Below, in pieces: positions 16,401 through 25,351 of a stretch of DNA of 64,000 nt (within the stretch, counting starts at the first letter, position 1; each line of letters opens with the position of its first letter). Position numbers and translations under genes: made by a program. The notes under the pieces are model-generated. The model saw nothing but the letters and a program-made list of their open reading frames with translations. It was not told where the DNA came from and searched no databases. Location: NCBI RefSeq assembly GCF_030686865.1, contig NZ_JAQYUS010000003.1, positions 1 through 64,000 of the forward strand. The letters are read 5' to 3'. The DNA is from Kaistella sp. SH40-3 (GTDB lineage Bacteria; Bacteroidota; Bacteroidia; Flavobacteriales; Weeksellaceae).

Positions 16401-16408
16401 TATCTTTG
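16401..16408 (+). promoter_or_regulatory. -7 element for aroE
   Basis: TATCTTTG matches TAnnTTTG and ends 14 bases before the aroE ATG. A -33 TTTG is not clear. Confidence 0.45.
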
Positions 16409-16422
16409 TTTAATTTTGAACC

Positions 16423-17160
16423 ATGGATCAACACCTCAAATTAGGACTCATCGGGAAAAATATTTCCTATTCTTTTTCTAAAAATTATTTCGAAAATAAG
16501 TTTAAAAAACTATTTCTAAAAAAAAACACTTACGATATTTTTGATCTGCAGGATATTGCTGAAGTGGAACAAATTTTCAACGATCCCAATATTAACGGTC
16601 TTAACGTAACCATTCCTTTTAAAGAAAAAATAATTCCCTACCTGGATGAGTTGAGTGACGAAGCCGAAAAAATTGGAGCAGTAAATACGATTCTCATTAA
16701 AGACAATATAAAGAAAGGTTTTAACACCGATGCTTTTGGTTTTGAGAAAACGCTTTTACTCCATAAAAAAAACCATCATCAATCCGCCTTAATATTAGGA
16801 AATGGCGGTGCGGCAAAAGCAGTAAAATATATTTTAGAAAAACACGGAATCTCATTTCAAACCGTAACCAGAAGTGGAGATTTGAATTTCGAAAACCTTA
16901 CCGAAGATATCGTACGAAAAAATCCATTGATTGTTCAGTGCACGCCAGTTGGGACCTTTCCAAATGTTGATAACTGCCTGCATTTTCCGTTTTCTGGTTT
17001 GACTTCGAAACATTTGGTTATCGATCTTATTTACAATCCAGAATATACATTATTCCTAAAGAGGGCGGCTGAAAATGAAGCAAAAACAGCGAATGGTTTT
17101 TATATGCTTGAACAACAAGCAGAAAAAGCCTGGGAAATTTGGAATGTTCAAAAAAAATAA
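16423..17160 (+). CDS. aroE: Shikimate dehydrogenase
   Basis: 245 residues, slightly short for the family. The N-terminal substrate domain has SYSFSKNYF and the shikimate-binding Lys in NVTIPFKEKI, with GAVNTI following. The NADP-binding Rossmann segment is ALILGNGGAAKAVKYIL. The segment NGFYMLEQQAEKAWEIW near the C-terminus is the usual Gln-containing closing helix. It reduces 3-dehydroshikimate to shikimate with NADPH for aromatic amino acid synthesis. It is followed within about 65 bases by the DUF349 protein gene, and the two may be co-transcribed. Confidence 0.92.
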   Translation: MDQHLKLGLIGKNISYSFSKNYFENKFKKLFLKKNTYDIFDLQDIAEVEQIFNDPNINGLNVTIPFKEKIIPYLDELSDEAEKIGAVNTILIKDNIKKGFNTDAFGFEKTLLLHKKNHHQSALILGNGGAAKAVKYILEKHGISFQTVTRSGDLNFENLTEDIVRKNPLIVQCTPVGTFPNVDNCLHFPFSGLTSKHLVIDLIYNPEYTLFLKRAAENEAKTANGFYMLEQQAEKAWEIWNVQKK

Positions 17161-17226
17161 GTTAATTTAGTGCACGGTTTATATGTGAAAATAAACCACC
17201 AAAAAAAACTTAATAAAAAGACTGCT

Positions 17227-19212
17227 ATGATTACAGAAGATTCACTTTCTGAGAACCACGAGAAAGAACCTATCAAACAGGAAATTCTAAACGAAACACC
17301 CTCTGAAAACCCAACTGCATCAAAGGAAGAAACTCCAGTAGATCCGGTTATAGAAGAGCCCCAGGAAACTGAAAACGTAGAAGAAACTCCGACAGACGAT
17401 GCACCAATTGTTGAAGAACAGCCTTCTGAAGAACCTAAGGTAAAAGTTGATGAGGTTTCTAAAACAGAATCTAAAAAAATTGTTTCAGAGAAACCAGCAG
17501 AAAAAGAAGAGGAAGAACATCATGAAGAGGAGTTAGAAAGTGTGAACAACCTATCGTTAAATGAAGTCTTAAGCGAAATGGAGGCCATTTTAAATAAAGA
17601 AGACGCTGGCGCACATTTCAGAAAATTCAATCAACTGAAAGAAGCAGCAAATCATTTGATCCATGATCAAACCGAAGATCTAAAAAATGAATTCGTAGCG
17701 GCAGAAAATCCGGTGGAACTTTTTACCCATCAACATCCTTCGCAAGCCAAACTTTCTGGCATCCTGAACATTTATCGTGAAAAGAACGATGAATACCACA
17801 AAAAGCTTGAAGAAAATCACCATAAAAACTTAGAGCATCGTCAGAATATTATTGATAATCTTAAAAATCTTTATACCAATACCGAACCTGGAACCAATCT
17901 TTTCAAAGCAATTCGAGAGATTAAAGAGGACTGGAAAAACGCCGGACAAGTTGCTAAATCTGAATTTAAATTACTGAATAACAACTACTTCCATCATTTA
18001 AATCAATTCTATCAAATGCTTGATTTGAACAAAGAATATATGGAGCAGGAATTTGCACATAATTTAGAAAAGAGACAGCATATTATAGAAAGAGCCAAAG
18101 TATTACAAACGGAACCTTCTGTGCAAAAAGCATTGAATGAGTTGCAATATTTGCATAAACTTTGGAAAGAAGAAGCGGAACCAGTGGCTGAAGAATTCAG
18201 AGAAAAAACTTGGGACGAATTCAAAGAAATCTCCAATAAAATTCACGATAGAAAGTCTGAACTGACCGAGCAAATCGAAAAAGAACAAAACGAAAATTTG
18301 ATTCGCAAGAATGAAATTATCGAGGAGATTAAAAAAATGGTTGTTGATGCCAAAGAAAGCAATCATAATTACTGGCAAAACGCCATTAAAAAAGTGGAAG
18401 GATTGCGTACGGAGTTTTTAAAACTCGGAAATGTACCAAGAAAAGTTTCTAATCAAAACTGGAACGAATTCAAAGAACATCTTCGTAATTTTAATGTTAA
18501 GAAAAATGAATTCTATAAAGGCTTAAAGAATTCGCAACAAACAAACCTGGACGAAAAATTGAATCTGATCAAAACAGCCAAAGACAATATGATGTCTGAA
18601 GAGTGGGAAATCACGGTTCCATTATTTAAAAAATTACAGGAAGACTGGAAAAAAATTGGACACGTACCAAGAAGTATGACCAATAAAGTTTGGGATGATT
18701 TCCGAGAAGCTTGCAATACTTTTTTCAATAATTACAGAGAGAAAAACAATACTGCAAACGATAACTGGAAAGAAAACTTTAAGAATAAAAAACAACTTCT
18801 TGAAGAATTGAAAGAAATCGGTAACGAAGAAGGAAGCGTTGAAAAAATCGAGAAGATCAAAACAAAATGGAATAATATCGGTAAAGTTCCGAGAGAAAAA
18901 ATTACCATTAATACGGAGTTTAATAAAGTACTTCGGGATAAACTGAAACTGAACAAAATTCATGAATACGACTTGAGAGAAGAAGGACTTTCTGAAAATC
19001 AAGTCACTGATAAAGCGAGAAAAATTAAAAATCAGATTGCTGATCTCGAGGCTGAAATCGTGAAAATGGAAAACAACCTTGGATTCTTTAGCAATCCTTC
19101 TCGTGAAAATCCATTGCTTAGAGAAACGTACGAGAAAATCGATGATAAAAAATCACAACTCGAAAGCATGAAACACAGTTTGCACAGTATCCTCATTGGC
19201 GAAAATCAATAA
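17227..19212 (+). CDS. DUF349 repeat protein
   Basis: 661 residues from ATG 17227; the frame extends upstream to 17170, but that part looks non-coding. The first ~115 residues are acidic and Pro/Glu-rich, predicted disordered. The rest is a long helical series of several DUF349 repeats (about 75 residues each), each with a pattern like W..LK.EWK..G.VPR....WNEFK.....F.....F. The protein is probably cytoplasmic and elongated. No enzymatic motif is visible and the role of the family is not established. The next gene starts immediately after its stop codon, suggesting one transcript. Confidence 0.85.
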   Translation: MITEDSLSENHEKEPIKQEILNETPSENPTASKEETPVDPVIEEPQETENVEETPTDDAPIVEEQPSEEPKVKVDEVSKTESKKIVSEKPAEKEEEEHHEEELESVNNLSLNEVLSEMEAILNKEDAGAHFRKFNQLKEAANHLIHDQTEDLKNEFVAAENPVELFTHQHPSQAKLSGILNIYREKNDEYHKKLEENHHKNLEHRQNIIDNLKNLYTNTEPGTNLFKAIREIKEDWKNAGQVAKSEFKLLNNNYFHHLNQFYQMLDLNKEYMEQEFAHNLEKRQHIIERAKVLQTEPSVQKALNELQYLHKLWKEEAEPVAEEFREKTWDEFKEISNKIHDRKSELTEQIEKEQNENLIRKNEIIEEIKKMVVDAKESNHNYWQNAIKKVEGLRTEFLKLGNVPRKVSNQNWNEFKEHLRNFNVKKNEFYKGLKNSQQTNLDEKLNLIKTAKDNMMSEEWEITVPLFKKLQEDWKKIGHVPRSMTNKVWDDFREACNTFFNNYREKNNTANDNWKENFKNKKQLLEELKEIGNEEGSVEKIEKIKTKWNNIGKVPREKITINTEFNKVLRDKLKLNKIHEYDLREEGLSENQVTDKARKIKNQIADLEAEIVKMENNLGFFSNPSRENPLLRETYEKIDDKKSQLESMKHSLHSILIGENQ

Positions 19213-19806
19213 ATGATGTTTAAAAAAATATTCCTTCTCCTATTCATAAGCACTTTATCTTTTGTTAAAGCGCAGGACAACGTTCCGGATTTGTTATCAA
19301 TTCCCGGTCCGATTGAATATGACGGTACAGAATATTTTTTATCATGGAGCAAACCAATGTCGAAAACGCTTTTTCGCCAGCAATACTTGCCAGCCGATGA
19401 AAGAATTGAAGATTTTGTACAACTTTTAGATTTCTCTTTTTTCAATAAAGAAATAGAAATGGAATTGGCGGTTCGTCAAAAAGTGGAAGGAATTCAACAA
19501 AGAGCAAAAACTGATAAATTTGCGAAAGTAAACGTTATTGAAAGTCCCGACGGTTCAGAATATATCGTGGATTATTTTATATCTGAAAGTCCTGAAAAAG
19601 GAGATTCTTTTGTAGAATATAATGTTTACCGTTTCAAAAATTACAATACCGGTACTGCAAAAAGTTTCTTGATTTTAGCCCATTCAAAAAGAATGTATGG
19701 TGATTTAAAATCCTCCGCAAAATCATTGGCAAGACAAAGAGATCATTTGCTTACAACCATGATTGAATTCAAAATTCCAGAGATTAAAGTTGCCGTTACC
19801 AATTAA
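19213..19806 (+). CDS. Secreted hypothetical protein
   Basis: 197 residues beginning with an N-terminal signal peptide (MMFKKIFLLLFISTLSFVKAQ; about 1-21, an alternative Met is at residue 2). The mature part is mixed alpha/beta with PIEYDGTEYFLSWSKPMSKTLFRQQYLPADER and SFVEYNVYRFKNY segments, which I do not recognise as a named domain. Expected location is periplasm or outer surface. It starts directly after the DUF349 stop codon and ends at a good terminator, so it belongs to that operon. Function unknown. Confidence 0.7.
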   Translation: MMFKKIFLLLFISTLSFVKAQDNVPDLLSIPGPIEYDGTEYFLSWSKPMSKTLFRQQYLPADERIEDFVQLLDFSFFNKEIEMELAVRQKVEGIQQRAKTDKFAKVNVIESPDGSEYIVDYFISESPEKGDSFVEYNVYRFKNYNTGTAKSFLILAHSKRMYGDLKSSAKSLARQRDHLLTTMIEFKIPEIKVAVTN

Positions 19807-19824
19807 TTTATAATTATAAAAAAT

Positions 19825-19856
19825 AAAACACTCGGCAATTTGTTGAGTGTTTTTTA
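19825..19856 (+). terminator. Intrinsic terminator before ribD
   Basis: AAAACACTC (19825-19833) pairs with GAGTGTTTT (19845-19853), followed by T residues. Confidence 0.8.
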
Positions 19857-19862
19857 ATTCAA

Positions 19863-20885
19863 ATGAACCACGAAACTTACATGCAACGCTGCCTTGACCT
19901 GGCACAAAAAGCTTTAGGCAAAACCTATCCAAATCCTTTGGTGGGTTGTGTTATTGTTCATAACGATGTAATTATTGGTGAGGGCTTTCACAAAAAAGCA
20001 GGAGAAAATCACGCCGAAATCAACGCGATTAACAGTGTGAAAAATCCTGAATTACTGAAGGAATCTACGATTTATGTTTCGCTGGAACCCTGTGCTCATT
20101 TTGGCAAAACTCCGCCTTGTGCAAATAAAATCGTGCAAATCGGTTTTGAAAAAGTGGTCATCGGAACATTAGACTCACACGATAAAGTCAATGGGAAAGG
20201 GAAACAGATTATAGAAAACGCAAGAATAGAAGTTGTTTCTGGAATCTTAGAAAAAGAATGTCAGGAAATAAACAAAAGATTTTTTACTTTTCACCAAAAG
20301 AAAAGGCCTTTTATTATTTTGAAATGGGCAGAATCAGGTGATGGATTTCTAGATAAAGATTATGAACCAACGCAAATTGGAAATCCTTTGACCAAGCAAT
20401 TCGTACATGAATTAAGATGTCAGGAACATGCTATTTTGGTTGGAACAAAAACCGCTTTAATTGATAATCCAAGTTTGACCACGCGGGAAATTGTGGGTCG
20501 AAATCCGGTCAGAATTCTAATTGATTTTGATTTAAAAGTTCCTGCAACTTTCAATTTATATAATAATGAAACGGAAACGATTATTTTCAATTCTGTTAAA
20601 GAAACCATTGAAGGAACTATCAAATTCATTAAAATAGAAAAAGAAAATTTCTTAAAAACTTTAATGCAAAAATTATTTGAACTCCAGATTCAATCAGTTA
20701 TTATTGAAGGTGGAAGTTTTACTTTGCAACAGTTCATTGATTCTAAACTTTGGGATGAAGCGATCATCATTAAAAATGAAAATTTACAATTACTCAACGG
20801 AACCAAAGCCCCGAAACTGAATGCTGAAAAAATCGAAACGAAAGAATTTCGAGACAATACTATTGAGTTCTATACAAATCCTTAA
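19863..20885 (+). CDS. ribD: Bifunctional diaminohydroxyphosphoribosylaminopyrimidine deaminase / reductase
   Basis: 340 residues with the two riboflavin-pathway domains. The N-terminal cytidine-deaminase-like domain has zinc ligands H50 (ENHAEINA), C77 and C86 in PCAHFGKTPPC. The C-terminal reductase domain (about 145-340) has FIILKWAESGDGFL and SVIIEGGSFTLQQFI. It deaminates and then reduces the GTP cyclohydrolase II product towards lumazine synthesis. It is followed 2 bases later by the YigZ-family gene. No FMN riboswitch is recognised upstream; only the preceding terminator hairpin lies there. Confidence 0.93.
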   Translation: MNHETYMQRCLDLAQKALGKTYPNPLVGCVIVHNDVIIGEGFHKKAGENHAEINAINSVKNPELLKESTIYVSLEPCAHFGKTPPCANKIVQIGFEKVVIGTLDSHDKVNGKGKQIIENARIEVVSGILEKECQEINKRFFTFHQKKRPFIILKWAESGDGFLDKDYEPTQIGNPLTKQFVHELRCQEHAILVGTKTALIDNPSLTTREIVGRNPVRILIDFDLKVPATFNLYNNETETIIFNSVKETIEGTIKFIKIEKENFLKTLMQKLFELQIQSVIIEGGSFTLQQFIDSKLWDEAIIIKNENLQLLNGTKAPKLNAEKIETKEFRDNTIEFYTNP

Positions 20886-20887
20886 TT

Positions 20888-21493
20888 ATGGAGTTTTCAT
20901 TTGACACCATAAAATCTCCTGTCGAAAATATTCTTCTGAAAGAAAAAGGAAGCAAATTCATCGGCTTTGCCTATCCTGTAGAAAATGAAAAAGAAGTGAA
21001 AGATGCTTTGGGAAAAGTGAAAGATGACCACCCAAAAGCGACCCATCATTGTTATGCTTTTCGCTTAGGAATCACGGGTGAAAATTACCGTGCTAATGAT
21101 GACGGAGAACCTTCTGGAAGTGCTGGTTTACCAATTTACAATCAATTGCTCGCAAACAACGTTACGCAAATTTTAGTCATCGTTGTTCGATATTACGGTG
21201 GTACGAAATTAGGCGTTTCGGGACTGGTAAAAACATATAAAGAAACCGCAAAATTCACTTTAGAACAGTGCGAAATTATCACCAAAGAATTACAATCTGA
21301 GTTGGAAATTCATTTTTATTTTAATCAACAGAATGTAATTTTCACCTTGTTTAATAGATTCGGCGCGAAAATTATCGATTTTAGAACTGAGGAAAAATGC
21401 ACGATTTTAGCAAAACTGAAAACCTCTGAAAAAGAAAACATCTCAGAGCAATTGTCTGAGATGCAAAATATTTCTTTTGAATTTTTCGATTGA
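20888..21493 (+). CDS. IMPACT/YigZ family protein
   Basis: 201 residues. The N-terminal UPF0029 (IMPACT) domain shows KGSKFIGFAYPVENE, HHCYAFRLG, DDGEPSGSAGLPIYNQL and VVRYYGGTKLGVSGLVKTYKETA, the signature of YigZ proteins. The C-terminal ~70 residues match the small ferredoxin-like domain of the family. The biochemical role is unclear; relatives are linked to translation control in eukaryotes, and the bacterial protein may bind nucleic acid. It is likely cotranscribed with ribD. Confidence 0.88.
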   Translation: MEFSFDTIKSPVENILLKEKGSKFIGFAYPVENEKEVKDALGKVKDDHPKATHHCYAFRLGITGENYRANDDGEPSGSAGLPIYNQLLANNVTQILVIVVRYYGGTKLGVSGLVKTYKETAKFTLEQCEIITKELQSELEIHFYFNQQNVIFTLFNRFGAKIIDFRTEEKCTILAKLKTSEKENISEQLSEMQNISFEFFD

Positions 21494-21569
21494 GAGGATT
21501 AAACCTCCATCGTAATCAATAAATCGTTCAAACTGAACTTGGTTCTTTTTACTTTATACCTGGCTTTTT

Positions 21570-22277
21570 TTAATCGCGTCTTCCCATTAACATAGAAGCC
21601 CAATAAAGAAGTTGTGCTAATGAACCCAAAGCCGCAACCACATACGTTCTGGCCGCCCAAGTTAATGAATCTTTTACACCAACATATTCTTCTGCTGTAA
21701 CTGTTCCTGTATCCTTTAACCATTTCATAGCGCGGTTACTTGCGTCATATTCTACTGGTAAAGTGACAAAAGCGAAAAGAGTCGTCATTGCAAACATCGC
21801 AACACCAATTGCCAGAACAGTAGTATTACCATTTGGATTTTCGAAAGTTCTGGTTGCCCCCATTAATACGATACCTCCAATTAAAACAAACTGCATTAAG
21901 CGAGAACTGATATTCACCACGGGAACTAATTTTGAACGCAATTGCAACATTGCATATCCGCGGGCATGTTGAACCGCATGTCCACATTCATGAGCTGCAA
22001 CCGCAGCAGCCGCAGCATTTCTTTGCATATAAACTCCTTCTGATAAATTAACTGTTTTGTTTGCTGGATTATAGTGATCGGTCAACTGACCTGGAACTGA
22101 AATTACCTGAACATCATTAATACCATTATCTCTCAACATTTTTTCTGCGACTTCTTTACCCGACATTCCGTTTCGCAAATGTACTTGCGAATAATGCTCG
22201 AATTTCGCTTTTAATCTGACTGAAACCAACCAACTCACAAGCATCGAAAGCCCAATAATTACATAATAACCTGTCAT
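21570..22277 (-). CDS. Neutral zinc metallopeptidase (YugP family)
   Basis: 235 residues with an N-terminal transmembrane anchor (about 3-20) and the zincin motif AAHECGHAVQHARG (H96, E97, H100). The following helices (FVLIGGIVLMGA, LAIGVAMFAMTTLFAFVTLPVEYDAS) are membrane segments, and a conserved ExxASxRAxxWL-type segment lies after them. It is a membrane-bound metallopeptidase of the PF04298 family whose substrate is not known. Transcription converges with ribD and the YigZ gene and diverges from the GNAT-like gene. Confidence 0.88.
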   Translation of the reverse strand: MTGYYVIIGLSMLVSWLVSVRLKAKFEHYSQVHLRNGMSGKEVAEKMLRDNGINDVQVISVPGQLTDHYNPANKTVNLSEGVYMQRNAAAAAVAAHECGHAVQHARGYAMLQLRSKLVPVVNISSRLMQFVLIGGIVLMGATRTFENPNGNTTVLAIGVAMFAMTTLFAFVTLPVEYDASNRAMKWLKDTGTVTAEEYVGVKDSLTWAARTYVVAALGSLAQLLYWASMLMGRRD

Positions 22278-22359
22278 TTTTTTATACTTTATATATTTTA
22301 ATAAACGTCTTTACACTAATAAAAAGCGTGCCAAAGTTTTTAGTTTTGGCCGAATGAAT

Positions 22360-22367
22360 TATCTTTG
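22360..22367 (+). promoter_or_regulatory. -7 element for the GNAT-like gene
   Basis: TATCTTTG fits TAnnTTTG and lies 20 bases before ATG 22387. Its position downstream of the longer frame start at 22354 argues for the later ATG. Confidence 0.5.
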
Positions 22368-22386
22368 TTTTTTCAAACTAAAATTG

Positions 22387-23526
22387 ATGAAAGAGATTAC
22401 GATTCTTGAAGTAAAAACCGCTGATGATTTAAAAAAATTCATCAGATTCCCGATGGAACTCTACAAAAATAACAAAAATTATGTTCCACCATTAATTAAT
22501 GATGAAAAAAACATTTGGAACCCTAAAGAAAATGCGGCTTTAGACTATTCTGAATTCCGAAAATTTCTTGCTTATAAAGACGGAAAAGTCGCAGGCAGAA
22601 TTGCGGTGATGATTAATCATAAGGAAGTAAAGGAATTGGGAATCAGCAAGGTTCGATTCGGATGGCTGGATTTTATTGATGATCTGAATGTTTCAAAAGC
22701 CTTGATTCAAAAAGCCATTGACTACGCCAAAGAAAAAAAAATGTCTCAAATTGAAGGCCCAATGGGATTTACCAATTTAGATAAATCTGGAATGCTGACA
22801 ATGGGTTTTGACAAAATTGCAACCATGATTGGTTTGTATAATTTCGAATATTACCCGCAACATTTAGAGAAATTAGGTTTAGTAAAAGAAAAAGAATGGG
22901 TAGAATTTGAACTGGACTTTCCGGAAGTTCTTTCTGAAAAAGTTCTGAAATTCAGCAGCCTGATTGCTGAAAAATATAAATTACGTGTTTTAGAATTTAA
23001 GACCAAAAAAGAGATTCTTCCTTATGTAGAACCTATGTTTAGGTTATTGGATGAAACGTATAGAACGCTTTCGACCTACACGCCAATTACCGATGAGCAA
23101 ATTAAAACGTATCGGGAAAAATATTTCAGTTTCATTGATAAAGATTATATCGTATGTATTGTTGATGAACATAATGAACTTATTTCTTTTGCCATCACCA
23201 TGCCTTCTTACTCGAAAGCATTACAGAAAGCAAATGGCAAATTATTCCCTTTTGGATGGTATCATTTTTTACAAGCCGGCAAGAAAAATTTACGGGCCAA
23301 TTTTTACCTGATCGGAATTCATCCAGATTATCAAAGACGTGGTGTAACTTCACTTATTTTTAAAGAAATCTGGCGAAACTTCAGTAAAAAAGGCGTAAAA
23401 ATTCTGGAAACAAATCCGGAGTTGGAGGAAAACAAAAGTGTGCAGGTTCTATGGCAAGATTACAATCCTGTAAATCACAAACGCCGTAGAACGTATTCGA
23501 TGGAAATTTCGAATGACGAAAACTAG
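22387..23526 (+). CDS. GNAT-fold protein, possibly N-acetyltransferase
   Basis: 379 residues from ATG 22387 (MKEITILEV). It belongs to a Bacteroidetes family often labelled GNAT or, by transfer, GTP cyclohydrolase. The N-terminal half has FPMELYKNNKNYVPPLINDE and IEGPMGFTNLDKSGML. The C-terminal part shows the acetyl-CoA-binding pattern LIGIHPDYQRRGVTSLIFKEIW. A CoA-dependent transfer is plausible but the substrate is unknown. The small membrane gene at 23533 follows at 6 bases. Confidence 0.75.
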   Translation: MKEITILEVKTADDLKKFIRFPMELYKNNKNYVPPLINDEKNIWNPKENAALDYSEFRKFLAYKDGKVAGRIAVMINHKEVKELGISKVRFGWLDFIDDLNVSKALIQKAIDYAKEKKMSQIEGPMGFTNLDKSGMLTMGFDKIATMIGLYNFEYYPQHLEKLGLVKEKEWVEFELDFPEVLSEKVLKFSSLIAEKYKLRVLEFKTKKEILPYVEPMFRLLDETYRTLSTYTPITDEQIKTYREKYFSFIDKDYIVCIVDEHNELISFAITMPSYSKALQKANGKLFPFGWYHFLQAGKKNLRANFYLIGIHPDYQRRGVTSLIFKEIWRNFSKKGVKILETNPELEENKSVQVLWQDYNPVNHKRRRTYSMEISNDEN

Positions 23527-23532
23527 TAGACC

Positions 23533-23709
23533 ATGAAGAAACAACTTTATATTTACGCAGCGCTGATCATAATATTCATCGTTTACAACCAGTTCTTTCA
23601 ACTGACAGACAATCGATTGAACGAAGCGATTAACATCCTGTTTGCGAGTGTCTTATTTTTATACATTGGCTACCTGGCTTATTTACTTTTAAAAAAACTA
23701 AAAAAATAG
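23533..23709 (+). CDS. Small two-helix membrane protein (58 residues)
   Basis: A 58-codon frame from ATG 23533 to TAG 23709 directly follows the GNAT-like gene. It encodes MKKQLYIYAALIIIFIV, a short polar loop (LTDNRLNEAIN) and a second hydrophobic helix (ILFASVLFLYIGYLAYLLL), ending in KKLKK. The two clear membrane helices, the positive ends and the tight spacing support a real gene. Function unknown. Confidence 0.65.
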   Translation: MKKQLYIYAALIIIFIVYNQFFQLTDNRLNEAINILFASVLFLYIGYLAYLLLKKLKK

Positions 23710-23808
23710 CAGTCAAAAATAGTTGTTTTTACTAATTCTAAATTAGAAAATTAAAACCTTTAGATCACATTTCAAGGATTGAAATTTCACACTTACATCT
23801 TAATTCAT

Positions 23809-23816
23809 TAAATTTG
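23809..23816 (+). promoter_or_regulatory. -7 element of the nuo operon
   Basis: TAAATTTG matches TAnnTTTG and lies 24 bases before the nuoA ATG. No exact TTTG is present at the matching upstream distance. Confidence 0.5.
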
Positions 23817-23840
23817 CATGATTAAGAAAATAATGTAAAG

Positions 23841-24212
23841 ATGAATCTTCCCGAAAATTATATCCCGATTATTATTCAGATAGCAGTTTCTGCAGGTTTT
23901 GTTTTGCTTTCCATCTTAGGAACTCATTTTTTAGGGCCAAGACAAAAGTCGACCTCCACCAAAAAGAATGAAAGTTTTGAATGTGGTGTAGAAGTAGAAG
24001 GAAATGCAAGAACTCCCTTTTCTGTTAAGTATTTTTTAACTGCAGTACTCTTTGTATTGTTCGATATCGAGATTGTTTTCTTCTATCCTTACGCGGTTAA
24101 TATCCGCGAATTTGGAGTTGAAGGTTTCTACGCAGTGCTTACCTTTATCTCTGTGTTTTTCATCGCTTTCATCTACGTATGGAAACGCGGTGCACTCGAT
24201 TGGGATAAATAG
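23841..24212 (+). CDS. nuoA: NADH-quinone oxidoreductase subunit A
   Basis: 123 residues with three transmembrane helices. The family segments are FECGVE (in the first loop), PFSVKYFLTAVLFVLFDIEIVFFYPYA in the second helix and GALDWDK at the end. NuoA lies in the membrane arm near the quinone site and joins the arms of complex I. It is the first gene of the nuo operon, preceded by a plausible promoter. nuoB follows after 40 bases. Confidence 0.95.
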   Translation: MNLPENYIPIIIQIAVSAGFVLLSILGTHFLGPRQKSTSTKKNESFECGVEVEGNARTPFSVKYFLTAVLFVLFDIEIVFFYPYAVNIREFGVEGFYAVLTFISVFFIAFIYVWKRGALDWDK

Positions 24213-24252
24213 CCCAAAAATTAAGTCTTTAGTAACTTTAAGAAAAATTAAA

Positions 24253-24810
24253 ATGTCTGATAATAAACCAGTAATTAGAATGGATGCGGAAGCACCAGAA
24301 GGTTTTGAAGGAGAAGGATTTTTCGCCACCAAACTCAGCAGTGTGATTGGTTTGGCAAGAAAATTCTCACTTTGGCCATTGCCTTTTGCAACTTCATGCT
24401 GTGGAATTGAATTCATGGCAACACTTAATCCAACTTTCGATGCGTCAAGATTTGGGATGGAAAGAAACTCTTTCTCCCCAAGACAAGCAGATATGTTAAT
24501 GGTTTGCGGAACCATTTCAAAAAAATTAGGTCCTGTTTTAAAACAAGTATATACCCAAATGGCAGAACCAAAATGGGTTGTGGCAGTTGGTGCATGTGCT
24601 TCAAGCGGTGGTATTTTCGACACGTACTCGGTTTTACAAGGAATTGATAAAATCATTCCAGTTGACGTTTACGTTCCTGGTTGCCCGCCAAGACCTGAAC
24701 AAATTATTGAAGGTGTAATGCAAGTTCAAGCACTTTGTGAAGGTGAAAGTATTCGCAGAAGAGACCTTCCAGAATACCAACAATTATTAGCATCTTACGA
24801 TATAGATTAA
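24253..24810 (+). CDS. nuoB: NADH-quinone oxidoreductase subunit B
   Basis: 185 residues from ATG 24253; the same frame is open back to 24052 but that part overlaps nuoA and is not coding. The four ligands of cluster N2 are visible: C49 and C50 (ATSCCGIEFMA), C115 (VGACASSGG) and C144 (VPGCPPRPE). It passes electrons from the peripheral arm to quinone. It is followed 5 bases later by nuoC. Confidence 0.96.
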   Translation: MSDNKPVIRMDAEAPEGFEGEGFFATKLSSVIGLARKFSLWPLPFATSCCGIEFMATLNPTFDASRFGMERNSFSPRQADMLMVCGTISKKLGPVLKQVYTQMAEPKWVVAVGACASSGGIFDTYSVLQGIDKIIPVDVYVPGCPPRPEQIIEGVMQVQALCEGESIRRRDLPEYQQLLASYDID

Positions 24811-24815
24811 TAGAA

Positions 24816-25310
24816 ATGACGAACGAATTTGTTTTAGAAGCAATTACCAGAGAGTTTCCGGAATCTGTAATTTCGCATGATACCCCTTATGATTTTTTAA
24901 CTTTAGAAATAAAGAAGGAAGATATAAAAAAAGTGATTCATCATTTAAGAGATTCTTCACTGCAAATCAATTTCCTAACGGACATCTGTGGAATCCACTA
25001 TCCTGAAACTCCAGAAAAAGAAATCGGTGTGATTTATCATCTTCATAACATGATGACTAATTTCAGAATTCGTTTGAAAGTTTTTATGACCCGAGAAAAT
25101 GCAGAAGTAGATTCTATGACCGACTTGTACGCTGGTGCAAACTGGATGGAAAGAGAAACTTTTGATTTTTACGGAATTAAATTTAAAGGACATCCGGATT
25201 TACGAGTAATCTTAAATATGGAAGATTTGGGATATCACCCAATGTTGAAAGAATATCGTTTGGAAGATGGTACCAGAACCGATAAAGACGATAAAATGTT
25301 CGGAAGATAA
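24816..25310 (+). CDS. nuoC: NADH-quinone oxidoreductase subunit C
   Basis: 164 residues matching the 30-kDa subunit. The signature ANWMERETFDFYGIKFKGHPDLRVILN is present near 107-133, and the C-terminal YRLEDGTRTD tail follows. It is a separate polypeptide, not fused to NuoD as in E. coli. It belongs to the peripheral arm near the quinone-binding site, between nuoB and nuoD. Confidence 0.95.
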   Translation: MTNEFVLEAITREFPESVISHDTPYDFLTLEIKKEDIKKVIHHLRDSSLQINFLTDICGIHYPETPEKEIGVIYHLHNMMTNFRIRLKVFMTRENAEVDSMTDLYAGANWMERETFDFYGIKFKGHPDLRVILNMEDLGYHPMLKEYRLEDGTRTDKDDKMFGR

Positions 25311-25351
25311 TTAGTTTAAAGGAAATCCTTTTTACTTAAAGTCAAAAAATT

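Noticed and set aside
18012-19002. Several minus-strand frames with Phe/Ser-rich proteins
   Set aside because: These are antisense shadows of the Lys/Glu-rich DUF349 gene and have no start context.
24036-24656. 206-codon minus-strand frame over nuoA/nuoB
   Set aside because: It is antisense to two secure complex I genes and lacks any family resemblance.
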